Both the position numbers and the translations under genes were made by a program. The notes below the pieces were generated by a model. That model did no database searches and was not told where the DNA came from. It was given only the letters and a program-made list of their open reading frames with translations. Shown here in pieces: positions 1 through 6,318 of a stretch of DNA of 15,543 nucleotides. How positions within the stretch are numbered: the first letter of the stretch is position 1; the number at the start of each line of letters is the position of its first letter. The stretch lies in assembly GCA_027492445.1 (NCBI GenBank), contig JAPUES010000024.1, positions 6,078 through 21,620 of the forward strand, read 5' to 3'. Origin of the DNA: Sporomusaceae bacterium (GTDB taxonomy: Bacteria > Bacillota > Negativicutes > DSM-13327).

Positions 1-55
1 CGGAAATCTCCACCATGTTTGCTCGCATCTGCACGCGTATCAAGGCGACCTTCGA
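1..55 (-). repeat. Second copy of receptor repeat (55 bp identical part)
   Basis: The first 55 bases are identical to 274-328. The spacing of 273 bp equals exactly 91 codons, so this is an in-frame internal duplication in the chemoreceptor. It encodes the EGRLDTRADASKHGGDF part of the HAMP-like unit. Outside this block the two units diverge at the nucleotide level. Confidence 0.95.
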
Positions 56-1271
56 CAGCGGCTATCACTAACAGATTGGCATCGGCAACTAGAGCACTAA
101 TATTATCAATACAAGCATTTAGGTTGTTCTTAATTTCATTAAAGTCTCCATTATAGCTATCTGTAATCTTCGGCGGAATATCTCCTTTGGAAATCCGATC
201 TACATATTCAGCCGCTACATTTAGTGGACCAATAACAGAATCTAAGGTTTTGTTAACACCTTCAACGATTTTACGGAAATCTCCACCATGTTTGCTCGCA
301 TCTGCACGCGTATCAAGGCGACCTTCGATTGCTGCTACAGCTAAAAGGTTTGCATCTGCAACTAACGCTGTAATATTTTCAACGCAACTTTGCAAACTCT
401 TACCAAGAACATCCTTGTCTGATTTAATAGCAATATGTACGGATAACTCCCCCGCCGCTACCTTGGAAGCTGCGTGGGCAGAATCCTTAATGTTGTTAAT
501 CATTGTCGCAAAGGATTGGGATAACATACCTACTTCATCCACATCTTTTAGTTCGATGTTTACGGTTACATCGCCGAGAGCCACTTTATCCGCTGCTTCT
601 ACTAATTTATTAATTGGGTTACTAATCTTACGAGCAATAAACCAGCCGAGTCCTAAGGCTATCGCTATTGATGTCACAATCAAGAGTAGCATCGTACGGA
701 CTGCACTGTTGGCCTGAGCAGTATTATCCGCGGATTGTTTCTTAGCAAAAGCTAGTTTCATTTGAACCATTTTATCAAGATTTGCTTGATAGGCTACCCT
801 AGTTTTTTCGCCATCACCTTTTAATAATAAGGTCCTTGCACCAGCACTATTGCCCGCTGCAACGAGTCCAATCACCTGATCCGTTACTTGCCCATAGGCC
901 TTACGAGAATCAAGGTACTTATTATACTCCTCCCTCAAATCATTCGTAAGAATTGTTTTTTCAAATTCTCCTGAAAATTTCTCCAAATCCGCCCTGCGCT
1001 CTTTAATCTTACTTAAAGCAGTATTGCGGTCTGCATCGTTTTCGGCTACAACCAATTCTAATAGGTTATTACGTGCACGTTGATAGGCATCCGTAATATC
1101 TTGCAGCTTAGCAATGGGCACTGTAATTTTCTCATACATAATGGTGTCGCTTGCTTCAAGGGCATTAAGGTTTTGAATTCCAACATAACCAACAAGACCT
1201 GCAAGTAACGCTACCAACATAAAGCCAGTCATAAGTTTGGGCATGATCTTCATATTATTAAACCATTGCAT
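1..1271 (-). CDS. Methyl-accepting chemotaxis protein, 3' part outside window
   Basis: Reading from an ATG at 1271, 423 codons stay open to the left edge, so this is the N-terminal part of a membrane chemoreceptor. Residues about 10-31 and 192-213 are hydrophobic membrane segments. Between them lies a helical region of about 160 residues that fits the four-helix-bundle (4HB_MCP) ligand domain. A HAMP domain follows at about 214-265, then a second HAMP-like stretch at about 266-300. From residue 302 a 91-residue unit begins (ALVADANLL...EGRLDTRADASKHGGDF...) and starts again at 393, as in poly-HAMP receptors. The signalling tip and methylation helices should lie beyond the edge. The start is backed by GAGGGG about 9 bases upstream. 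The gene starts 20 bp after the hydrolase stop, as last visible gene of the chemosensory operon. The domain calls are from sequence character; the ligand cannot be told. Confidence 0.93.
   Translation of the reverse strand, partial: MQWFNNMKIMPKLMTGFMLVALLAGLVGYVGIQNLNALEASDTIMYEKITVPIAKLQDITDAYQRARNNLLELVVAENDADRNTALSKIKERRADLEKFSGEFEKTILTNDLREEYNKYLDSRKAYGQVTDQVIGLVAAGNSAGARTLLLKGDGEKTRVAYQANLDKMVQMKLAFAKKQSADNTAQANSAVRTMLLLIVTSIAIALGLGWFIARKISNPINKLVEAADKVALGDVTVNIELKDVDEVGMLSQSFATMINNIKDSAHAASKVAAGELSVHIAIKSDKDVLGKSLQSCVENITALVADANLLAVAAIEGRLDTRADASKHGGDFRKIVEGVNKTLDSVIGPLNVAAEYVDRISKGDIPPKITDSYNGDFNEIKNNLNACIDNISALVADANLLVIAAVEGRLDTRADASKHGGDF
274..328 (-). repeat. First copy of receptor repeat (55 bp identical part)
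   Basis: Identical over 55 bases to 1-55. It encodes residues 315-332 of the receptor, inside the first 91-residue HAMP-like unit. Perfect identity in this block, against divergence on either side, suggests recent duplication or gene conversion. Confidence 0.95.
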
Positions 1272-1291
1272 TCTCTTATCCCCCTCGTTTT

Positions 1292-1894
1292 TTATATAGT
1301 GGCAATCTGACTCTTATATACATTTTCTAAGGTATTGCCAATCATTTCACCAATTCTACCTGTAATTGGTGAACCATGACCAGGATAAACTATTGAAACC
1401 CTCCGCTTGGAAATTTTTTCTAGAGATTTCACAAATTCTCCTGTATAAGATCCACCTATCGTTTTTATAAAAAGTGGAGTATCTCCAGAAAAAAGTATTT
1501 CTTGTTTTTTGCAATATAAGCAAATAGAATCATTAGAATGTCCTGGAGTATGAATCACCTCCAAGTCTTGATCACCACAGCGAATGGTTTGTCCATCTGT
1601 AAGAATTTCATCGACAATTTCTAGTGGTGAAAATCCATATATCTTACAAGAATATTTTTCTTTCACAAACCTTGCACCAGCATGATGGTCAAAGTGTCCA
1701 TGAGTAAGAATTAATTGATCCACTGCTTTTTTCCCAATCCCAGTTGACAACCTTGCAATTTCATCTAGAAGAAAGCCATCTACCCCGGCATCAATCAAGG
1801 TGTTGACATCTTGAATTCGATTCCATTCTCCCAAAATCAAATAGGAACTGCAGGAGTACTGTACTGGATGTGACTCTAAACACACGACCTTCAT
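1292..1894 (-). CDS. Metallo-beta-lactamase-fold hydrolase
   Basis: A 200-residue single-domain enzyme with the complete metal-binding set of the glyoxalase II/MBL superfamily: H65-x-H67-x-D69-H70 (THGHFDHHAG), H119 (HTPGHS), D138 (FSGDTPLF) and H173 (YPGHG). Two metal ions and hydrolysis of an ester, thioester or similar bond are therefore expected, but the substrate is unknown. There is no signal peptide or membrane segment, so it should be cytoplasmic. The HxHxDH motif differs from the HxExD pattern of flavodiiron proteins and of the diiron oxygen-binding chemotaxis proteins. The start lies 2 bp after the cheR stop, and its ribosome binding site (GAGGGA, 1900-1905) is inside the last cheR codons, which implies translational coupling. 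An MBL enzyme is not a standard Che protein. Confidence 0.9.
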   Translation of the reverse strand: MKVVCLESHPVQYSCSSYLILGEWNRIQDVNTLIDAGVDGFLLDEIARLSTGIGKKAVDQLILTHGHFDHHAGARFVKEKYSCKIYGFSPLEIVDEILTDGQTIRCGDQDLEVIHTPGHSNDSICLYCKKQEILFSGDTPLFIKTIGGSYTGEFVKSLEKISKRRVSIVYPGHGSPITGRIGEMIGNTLENVYKSQIATI

Positions 1895-1896
1895 AT

Positions 1897-2505
1897 TTAT
1901 CCCTCAATTTTCCGAAATAATTGGGCATCGGGTGTAACCTGCTGAAATAGATGTTCCACCTCTGCGGGTATCTTCTGAGTTTGTTCCGTTGCAAAAAATC
2001 CCCCTGTCGTCAAACTTCTGTGATACATTTTCATAACCTCGACCCTTTGTGGTGCTTGCAAATGAAGCAGTACATTCTTACAAAGAATCAAGGAAAAACT
2101 TTCCCCTATTGGCTGTAAGGATAACAAATCATGTTTTTGAAAAATAAGGCGATTACGAATTTCTTCATCAATTTGAAAATGGCTACCACCATTCAAGGCT
2201 TTAAAGTACTTTTGCAAAATTCCTGCGGGGATTCGTTCGACTTCTTCTCTCGGATAAATTCCCTTGGCTATGATTTCACCAAATAAATTACTGCCATCTA
2301 AATCCGTAGCATCAATTCGCAGATTCCGAAAAGAAAACCGTCCCATTGCTTCTGCAAGAATTAGCGCTAGAGTATAAGGTTCTTGACCTGAAGCACATCC
2401 GGCATCCCAAATGCGTATTGAAGAACGACCAGCCGTACTCGGAACAAGATATTTAACGATGTGTTCTAGTGTATGTAAATCACGAAAAAAATAAGTAAAT
2501 GCCAT
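1897..2505 (-). CDS. cheR: Short CheR-type chemotaxis methyltransferase
   Basis: A 202-residue protein matching the SAM-dependent catalytic domain of CheR, which methylates glutamates of chemoreceptors. It opens with TYFFRD (residues 4-9), the motif normally found after the N-terminal domain. The SAM-binding loop DAGCASGQEPY is at 34-44 and an acidic ATDLD at 66-70. The beta-subdomain (about 82-128) that binds receptor tails appears present, and LCKNVLLHL at 141-149 matches the usual LCRNVLIYF. Typical CheR is about 260-290 aa; the N-terminal helical domain (about 70 aa) that contacts the receptor methylation helix is missing. The usual GHSE-like motif near the end is replaced by ATEQTQ. The start is secure: AAAGGAGG lies 5 bases upstream and cheW ends only 20 bp before. 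It is an intact short gene, not a frameshift. Confidence 0.88.
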   Translation of the reverse strand: MAFTYFFRDLHTLEHIVKYLVPSTAGRSSIRIWDAGCASGQEPYTLALILAEAMGRFSFRNLRIDATDLDGSNLFGEIIAKGIYPREEVERIPAGILQKYFKALNGGSHFQIDEEIRNRLIFQKHDLLSLQPIGESFSLILCKNVLLHLQAPQRVEVMKMYHRSLTTGGFFATEQTQKIPAEVEHLFQQVTPDAQLFRKIEG

Positions 2506-2510
2506 ATTTT

Positions 2511-2518
2511 CCTCCTTT
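2511..2518 (-). promoter_or_regulatory. Strong Shine-Dalgarno site fixing the cheR start
   Basis: AAAGGAGG on the minus strand, 5 bases before the ATG at 2505. This near-perfect site shows that translation really begins at the short form of CheR. Confidence 0.85.
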
Positions 2519-2525
2519 TTTTGTT

Positions 2526-3023
2526 CTACGACTCAACGGCATTGCTCAAAGCATCGATTTCGTCATCATTGAGTAGCTTATCGCAATCTAGTAGTAATTT
2601 AACCTCATTGCCAACTTTACCAATGCCCTTGATATAGCGGTTATGAAATCCAGTTTTAATGGCAGGCGGTGGAACAATGTTCTCTGGTTCAATTACCACG
2701 ACCTCCGCTACATGATCTACAATGAGGCCAATAGAAATATCATGAATGTCAATGACAACAATGCAAGTACGATCATTGTATTCCCGGGCTTCTTTTTTAA
2801 AGCGTAAGCGTACATCCATCACAGGGATAATTTTCCCTCGCAAATTGATGATACCTCTTACGTAGTTAGGTAGTTCGGGTACTTCTGTTATTTCTTGGAT
2901 GCCAATAATCTCAGTTACATACTTTATTTCGAAACCATAAGCTTCTTTACCAATGAAAAACGTAAGAAACTTGCTTCGTTGTGTATCCTCTGCGGTTTCA
3001 TCCATTTCATTTAGTACTGCCAT
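2526..3023 (-). CDS. cheW: CheW, chemotaxis coupling protein
   Basis: A 165-residue CheW that links receptors to the CheA kinase in the cytoplasmic signalling array. The CheW fold is plain: KFLTFFIGKEAYGFEIKYVTEII, then VPELPNYVRGIINLRGKIIPVMDVRLRF, then VVIDIHDISIGLIVDHVAEVV, and the C-terminal KGIGKVGNEVKLLLDCDKLL. Length and motifs are normal for the family. The reading frame could begin at a GTG at 3035 (169 aa), but the ATG at 3023 has AAGGTGA (3032-3038) exactly 8 bases upstream, while the GTG lies inside that site, so 3023 is preferred. The gene follows cheA closely. Confidence 0.95.
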   Translation of the reverse strand: MAVLNEMDETAEDTQRSKFLTFFIGKEAYGFEIKYVTEIIGIQEITEVPELPNYVRGIINLRGKIIPVMDVRLRFKKEAREYNDRTCIVVIDIHDISIGLIVDHVAEVVVIEPENIVPPPAIKTGFHNRYIKGIGKVGNEVKLLLDCDKLLNDDEIDALSNAVES

Positions 3024-3046
3024 AACCCTTGTCACCTTCCTTTACC

Positions 3047-5137
3047 TTATGATAATTGCCTTTCTAGGATGCCATTTGCATCTAGAATAAGACTAATACC
3101 CCCATCACCAAGTATTGTACAACCAGCAATACCTGCAACCTTTTTGATATATTTAGGTAATGCCTTGACGACAACCTGTTGTTCACCAATTAGCTTGTCC
3201 ACAAACAAGCAAGCAGCTTTGGAATCCGTTTCAATCATAACCATAATACCATTGTCGATATTCGTTACAGCATCTTTGATACTAAACATTCTATGAATTC
3301 TAAGAACGGGATAGCAATTTCCTCGAATCATAATCATTTCATTGCCATCCCCATCATCAATAACGTCTTTTTCATTCATTCTAAAAGACTCTCGAATTGA
3401 AATGGTAGGTATTGTATAGCGTGATTTTCCTACGCCTACCTCGATACCGTCAATAATCGCTAAGGTCAATGGAATTTTTACAAAGATTTCAGTGCCCTTT
3501 CCAAAGGTACTTTCAATGGTAATACTTCCGCCAATCTTTTCAATATTTTTTGTTACAACATCCATTCCGACTCCGCGACCTGAAAATTCTGTGACCTTTT
3601 CATTGGTTGAAAAACCAGCAAGCAGAATATAGGAAAAGACTTCTTTATCCGTAATTTCATTATCGGGTTTAGTAACCAAGCCTCGCTCTTTAGCCTTGTT
3701 TAAGATTTTATCCCGATTGAGCCCCTTACCATCATCGCGTACGATGATCAAAACTTCGCCACCAGCATTTCTTGCTTCTAAAGTAATCTTACCTTTTACT
3801 GGTTTGCCTGCAGCTACGCGGTCTTCTTTCGACTCTAGGCCATGATCCATAGCATTGCGAATCAAATGCATTAAGGGATCCGAAAGATGGTCAATTATAT
3901 TTTTATCGACTTCTGTACTCTCTCCAACAATTTCTAAATCGACTTCTTTAGCAAGTTTTTTGCTCATATCTCTTACAATACGATTCATCTTTTGAAATAC
4001 CATGGATACAGGCATCATGCGAATGGACATTACAATATCTTGCAGTTCATCTGTAAGCTTGCGAAGTTGCCTTGCCGCTTTACTAAATCCATCTAATTTG
4101 AGGCCTGCTAAATCTGGATTTTTGGTGACCATTGCTTCCGAGATAACAATTTCTCCTACAATATCCATGAGCATATCAAGCTTATTGACCGCTACACTAA
4201 TAATGTTTTGCTGACGATTGGTCGTAGTTGCTGTTTCTCCTTCTCGCTCCGTTTCCACGGTTTCCGTTCGTGGCGGGCAATACACAGGCTCTGTGTCCTC
4301 TAAAATTATTTCTTTGCGTTTTTGCAAAGCCTTAATTTTATCAGGATATTCTGTAACTTCACTTATTTCCATCTTTCTTAAGAACGCCGTTTGATTCAAG
4401 GTGCTTTCTACTTCGGCGTAGGAAACAGTGGTGCTAAAAGAAACTAAAAAACCTTCTTCCCTGATAATTTCCGAGCTATCGGCATTATCAATGACATCCA
4501 TAGGTATGTGATACATTTCAGTCACAATATCTTTAAGATTATTGACAACCATATACGCTCTAATGTTTTCCATTTGGCAATCTTCTTCGAAGAATACCTG
4601 GACACAATATTTTGTTACTTGGTCCTCAGAGGGTGCCTGGTAAGAGCTGATATAATATTTGGCTTTTTGCCCATCTGGCGTAGATGTGGATACGGTAGCC
4701 GGCGCAGAATTTTCAATTTCATAGGATGCTTTCATTTGAGAAAGGAGGGTATTGATTTCACCAATCAGTTCCTCAGATTGGCCATCAGCGGTCTGTCCTT
4801 CCTCAATTTTGCTCATTTCACCTTTGATAAAATCAATGCCTGCTAGTATTAAGTCCGATAAACTAAGAAAATCAATCTGAACATTTTGGTTGGCCCTAAT
4901 AAAGAAAAATAAATCTTCCATGGAATGGGCTACTTTCGAGATATTATTGAACATCATCATGGCAGATGAACCTTTGATGGTATGCATAATTCTAAATATT
5001 TCATTAATGGCAGCCATTTCAAACTTTTTAGCTTTCTCGCCTTTAATAATAATTTCTTCTAGTTGCTCAATCAGCTGATTTCCTTCAAAAAGATACATTT
5101 CCAGCATTGGTTCTCTGCTCATTCCATCACCAGCCAT
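3047..5137 (-). CDS. cheA: CheA, chemotaxis histidine kinase
   Basis: A 696-residue CheA, the cytoplasmic kinase that phosphorylates CheY under receptor control. The domains are in classical order. The P1/HPt domain spans about 1-110 with phospho-acceptor H52 in HTIKGSSA. A P2-like response-regulator-binding domain of ferredoxin-like character spans about 160-262, followed by a Glu/Thr-rich linker at about 262-312. The P3 dimerisation helices cover about 313-385 (AVNKLDMLMDIVGEIVISEA). The P4 ATPase covers about 386-558, with N box HLIRNAMDHG (424-433), G1 DDGKGL (468-473) and G2 GRGVGMDVV (520-528). The P5 CheW-like domain runs from about 560 to the end. All catalytic boxes are intact. It starts 40 bp after cheY behind AAAGGGGGA. 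Confidence 0.97.
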   Translation of the reverse strand: MAGDGMSREPMLEMYLFEGNQLIEQLEEIIIKGEKAKKFEMAAINEIFRIMHTIKGSSAMMMFNNISKVAHSMEDLFFFIRANQNVQIDFLSLSDLILAGIDFIKGEMSKIEEGQTADGQSEELIGEINTLLSQMKASYEIENSAPATVSTSTPDGQKAKYYISSYQAPSEDQVTKYCVQVFFEEDCQMENIRAYMVVNNLKDIVTEMYHIPMDVIDNADSSEIIREEGFLVSFSTTVSYAEVESTLNQTAFLRKMEISEVTEYPDKIKALQKRKEIILEDTEPVYCPPRTETVETEREGETATTTNRQQNIISVAVNKLDMLMDIVGEIVISEAMVTKNPDLAGLKLDGFSKAARQLRKLTDELQDIVMSIRMMPVSMVFQKMNRIVRDMSKKLAKEVDLEIVGESTEVDKNIIDHLSDPLMHLIRNAMDHGLESKEDRVAAGKPVKGKITLEARNAGGEVLIIVRDDGKGLNRDKILNKAKERGLVTKPDNEITDKEVFSYILLAGFSTNEKVTEFSGRGVGMDVVTKNIEKIGGSITIESTFGKGTEIFVKIPLTLAIIDGIEVGVGKSRYTIPTISIRESFRMNEKDVIDDGDGNEMIMIRGNCYPVLRIHRMFSIKDAVTNIDNGIMVMIETDSKAACLFVDKLIGEQQVVVKALPKYIKKVAGIAGCTILGDGGISLILDANGILERQLS

Positions 5138-5177
5138 ACAAATCCCCCTTTCCTGCCCCTTTCACCAGGTTACCTTA

Positions 5178-5537
5178 CTATACTTTTATCCTATTTAATA
5201 CTTTTAGAACGCTTTCTTCTTGGAAAGGCTTAAGAATAAAATCTTTCGCACCAGCCAAAATAGCATCTCTAACCATCAATTCCATGCCCATAGCACTTAC
5301 CATTACAACAGTAGCCTTGTCATCGATTGCTTTAATTTGCTTTAATGCTGAAATACCATCTAATTCTGGCATGGTAATATCCATGGTAACAATATCAGGT
5401 TTTAGTTGCTGATATTTTGCTACTGCAACCGTACCATTTTCAGCTTCACCAATGACCTCAAACCCATTTTTCTCTAGCATTAATTTCAAGGTTAATCTTA
5501 TAAACATTGCATCATCAACAATTAACACTTTTTTCAT
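5178..5537 (-). CDS. cheY: CheY-type single-domain response regulator
   Basis: A 119-residue stand-alone receiver domain. Key residues are present: acidic pair D8/D9, phospho-acceptor D53 (IVTMDITMPELDG), the switch S81 (VMVSAMG) and K103 (ILKPF). There is no output domain, so it acts by protein contact once CheA phosphorylates it, most likely at the flagellar switch or another motility target. S replaces the commoner T at the switch position, which is frequent in Gram-positive CheY. GAGGAG lies 8 bases before the ATG. It sits between tetR (30 bp upstream) and cheA (40 bp downstream), which argues for pairing with this CheA. Confidence 0.95.
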   Translation of the reverse strand: MKKVLIVDDAMFIRLTLKLMLEKNGFEVIGEAENGTVAVAKYQQLKPDIVTMDITMPELDGISALKQIKAIDDKATVVMVSAMGMELMVRDAILAGAKDFILKPFQEESVLKVLNRIKV

Positions 5538-5567
5538 TGACAGAGCTCCTCTTTCATTAAATCCCCT

Positions 5568-6146
5568 CTAAGCTTTTATTATGATTTCCATAGCCTTCAT
5601 GATTCTGCTTTTTAAATCAAAGCTACAGCCGCCCATCTGCCACATAAATGTTGTTGACCATATTACGCCAAATACACTATCAGCAAAGGCTACCTTATCA
5701 ACCTCTTCTGAAAACTCCCCTACTTCAATACCTTTTGTAATAATAGAAACGACTATGTTCATTCGTTCGTTTACAATCTGATTCATTCGTTCATGCAAAT
5801 CAATATCATACCTAAACATATCGAAGGAAAACATAGCCGTGGTAATTTGCGGATAATTTTGGTAATATTCTGCATATGCTTTTACAAAATACAATATCCC
5901 ATCTTTCCCAGTAATTTTATTGTCAATTAATGTATTCTTAATTAAATCATCAAAAGCGGCACAGCGGTCTAATATGGCCATTACTATTTCTTTTTTGCTC
6001 TTAAACTGTTTATAAATAGCCGGTTCTGTAATATTCTGTCGCCTGGCAATTTCTTTTGTTGTCAGGCCATTGATTCCCGCCTCATCTAATAAATCAATAG
6101 CAGTAATGATTATTTTTTCTTTTCTCTTCAACACTTCATTATACAT
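5568..6146 (-). CDS. TetR-family transcriptional regulator
   Basis: About 192 residues, a normal TetR length. The N-terminal helix-turn-helix is clear at about residues 27-50 (LTTKEIARRQNITEPAIYKQFKSKKEIV), typical of TetR DNA-binding domains. The rest is a helical ligand and dimerisation domain whose ligand cannot be told. The frame opens at a GTG at 6152, but the ATG two codons later (6146) has GAGG 5 bases upstream and is preferred. The gene is first in a minus-strand operon, with cheY starting 30 bp after its stop. A palindrome at 6161-6174 next to the predicted start site suggests autorepression, which would also govern the chemosensory genes behind it. Confidence 0.92.
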   Translation of the reverse strand: MYNEVLKRKEKIIITAIDLLDEAGINGLTTKEIARRQNITEPAIYKQFKSKKEIVMAILDRCAAFDDLIKNTLIDNKITGKDGILYFVKAYAEYYQNYPQITTAMFSFDMFRYDIDLHERMNQIVNERMNIVVSIITKGIEVGEFSEEVDKVAFADSVFGVIWSTTFMWQMGGCSFDLKSRIMKAMEIIIKA

Positions 6147-6160
6147 AAGCACCTCGCACT

Positions 6161-6174
6161 AGTTAGTCCTAACT
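6161..6174. promoter_or_regulatory. Candidate TetR operator (palindrome)
   Basis: A perfect inverted repeat AGTTAG-TC-CTAACT, 6-bp arms with a 2-bp centre, lies 14 bp before the tetR start and directly after the predicted -10 box. Position over the transcription start fits repression by the adjacent TetR protein. Assignment to that protein is inference. Confidence 0.6.
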
Positions 6175-6181
6175 TACCTTA

Positions 6182-6211
6182 AATATACATAAAATACCCA
6201 TCTTTTGTCAA
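6182..6211 (-). promoter_or_regulatory. Sigma-A-like promoter of the tetR-che operon
   Basis: On the minus strand a perfect -35 TTGACA (6206-6211) is followed after 18 bases by TATATT (6182-6187), one mismatch from the -10 consensus. Transcription would begin near 6175, at the edge of the palindrome. No other good promoter was noticed between here and the receptor gene. Confidence 0.72.
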
Positions 6212-6265
6212 CATTTTTTTTAATTTTCTTACAATTTTTTTTTATAGTAACTCCCTATAGCCAGT

Positions 6266-6317
6266 GTACGCCATAAAGGCCTACACTTTTGTAAAAGCGT
6301 AGGCCTTTATGGCGTAC
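6266..6317 (-). terminator. Long perfect inverted repeat after the helicase gene, probable terminator
   Basis: Two perfect 19-bp arms (6266-6284 and 6299-6317) enclose a 14-base loop that itself can pair CTTTT with AAAAG. The repeat starts 1 bp past the helicase stop, the usual place for a terminator. There is no uridine run directly after it in the minus direction, only a short CCTTTA within the arm; in the plus direction a T7 tract follows a few bases later. Termination or mRNA end protection are both possible. Confidence 0.6.
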
Positions 6318-6318
6318 T

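Noticed and set aside
1..328. 55-bp direct repeats as a possible CRISPR or insertion element
   Set aside because: The copies are 273 bp apart, exactly 91 codons, in one reading frame, and encode the same protein motif, so they are an internal protein repeat.
187..717. Plus-strand open frame of 176 codons
   Set aside because: It is antisense to the chemoreceptor, whose minus-strand frame is open from 1271 to the edge with clear membrane and HAMP features. The plus frame has no ribosome binding site or recognisable domain.
1292..1894. Hydrolase as a diiron oxygen-binding chemotaxis sensor
   Set aside because: The motif is HxHxDH, as in ordinary MBL hydrolases, not the HxExD of flavodiiron-type proteins.
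1791..1994. Minus-strand 67-codon frame bridging cheR and the hydrolase gene
   Set aside because: It overlaps both real genes in another frame and has no domain or start signal; both real genes have intact motifs through this region.
3024..3035. GTG at 3035 as cheW start
   Set aside because: The GTG is inside the AAGGTGA ribosome binding site that is properly spaced for the ATG at 3023.
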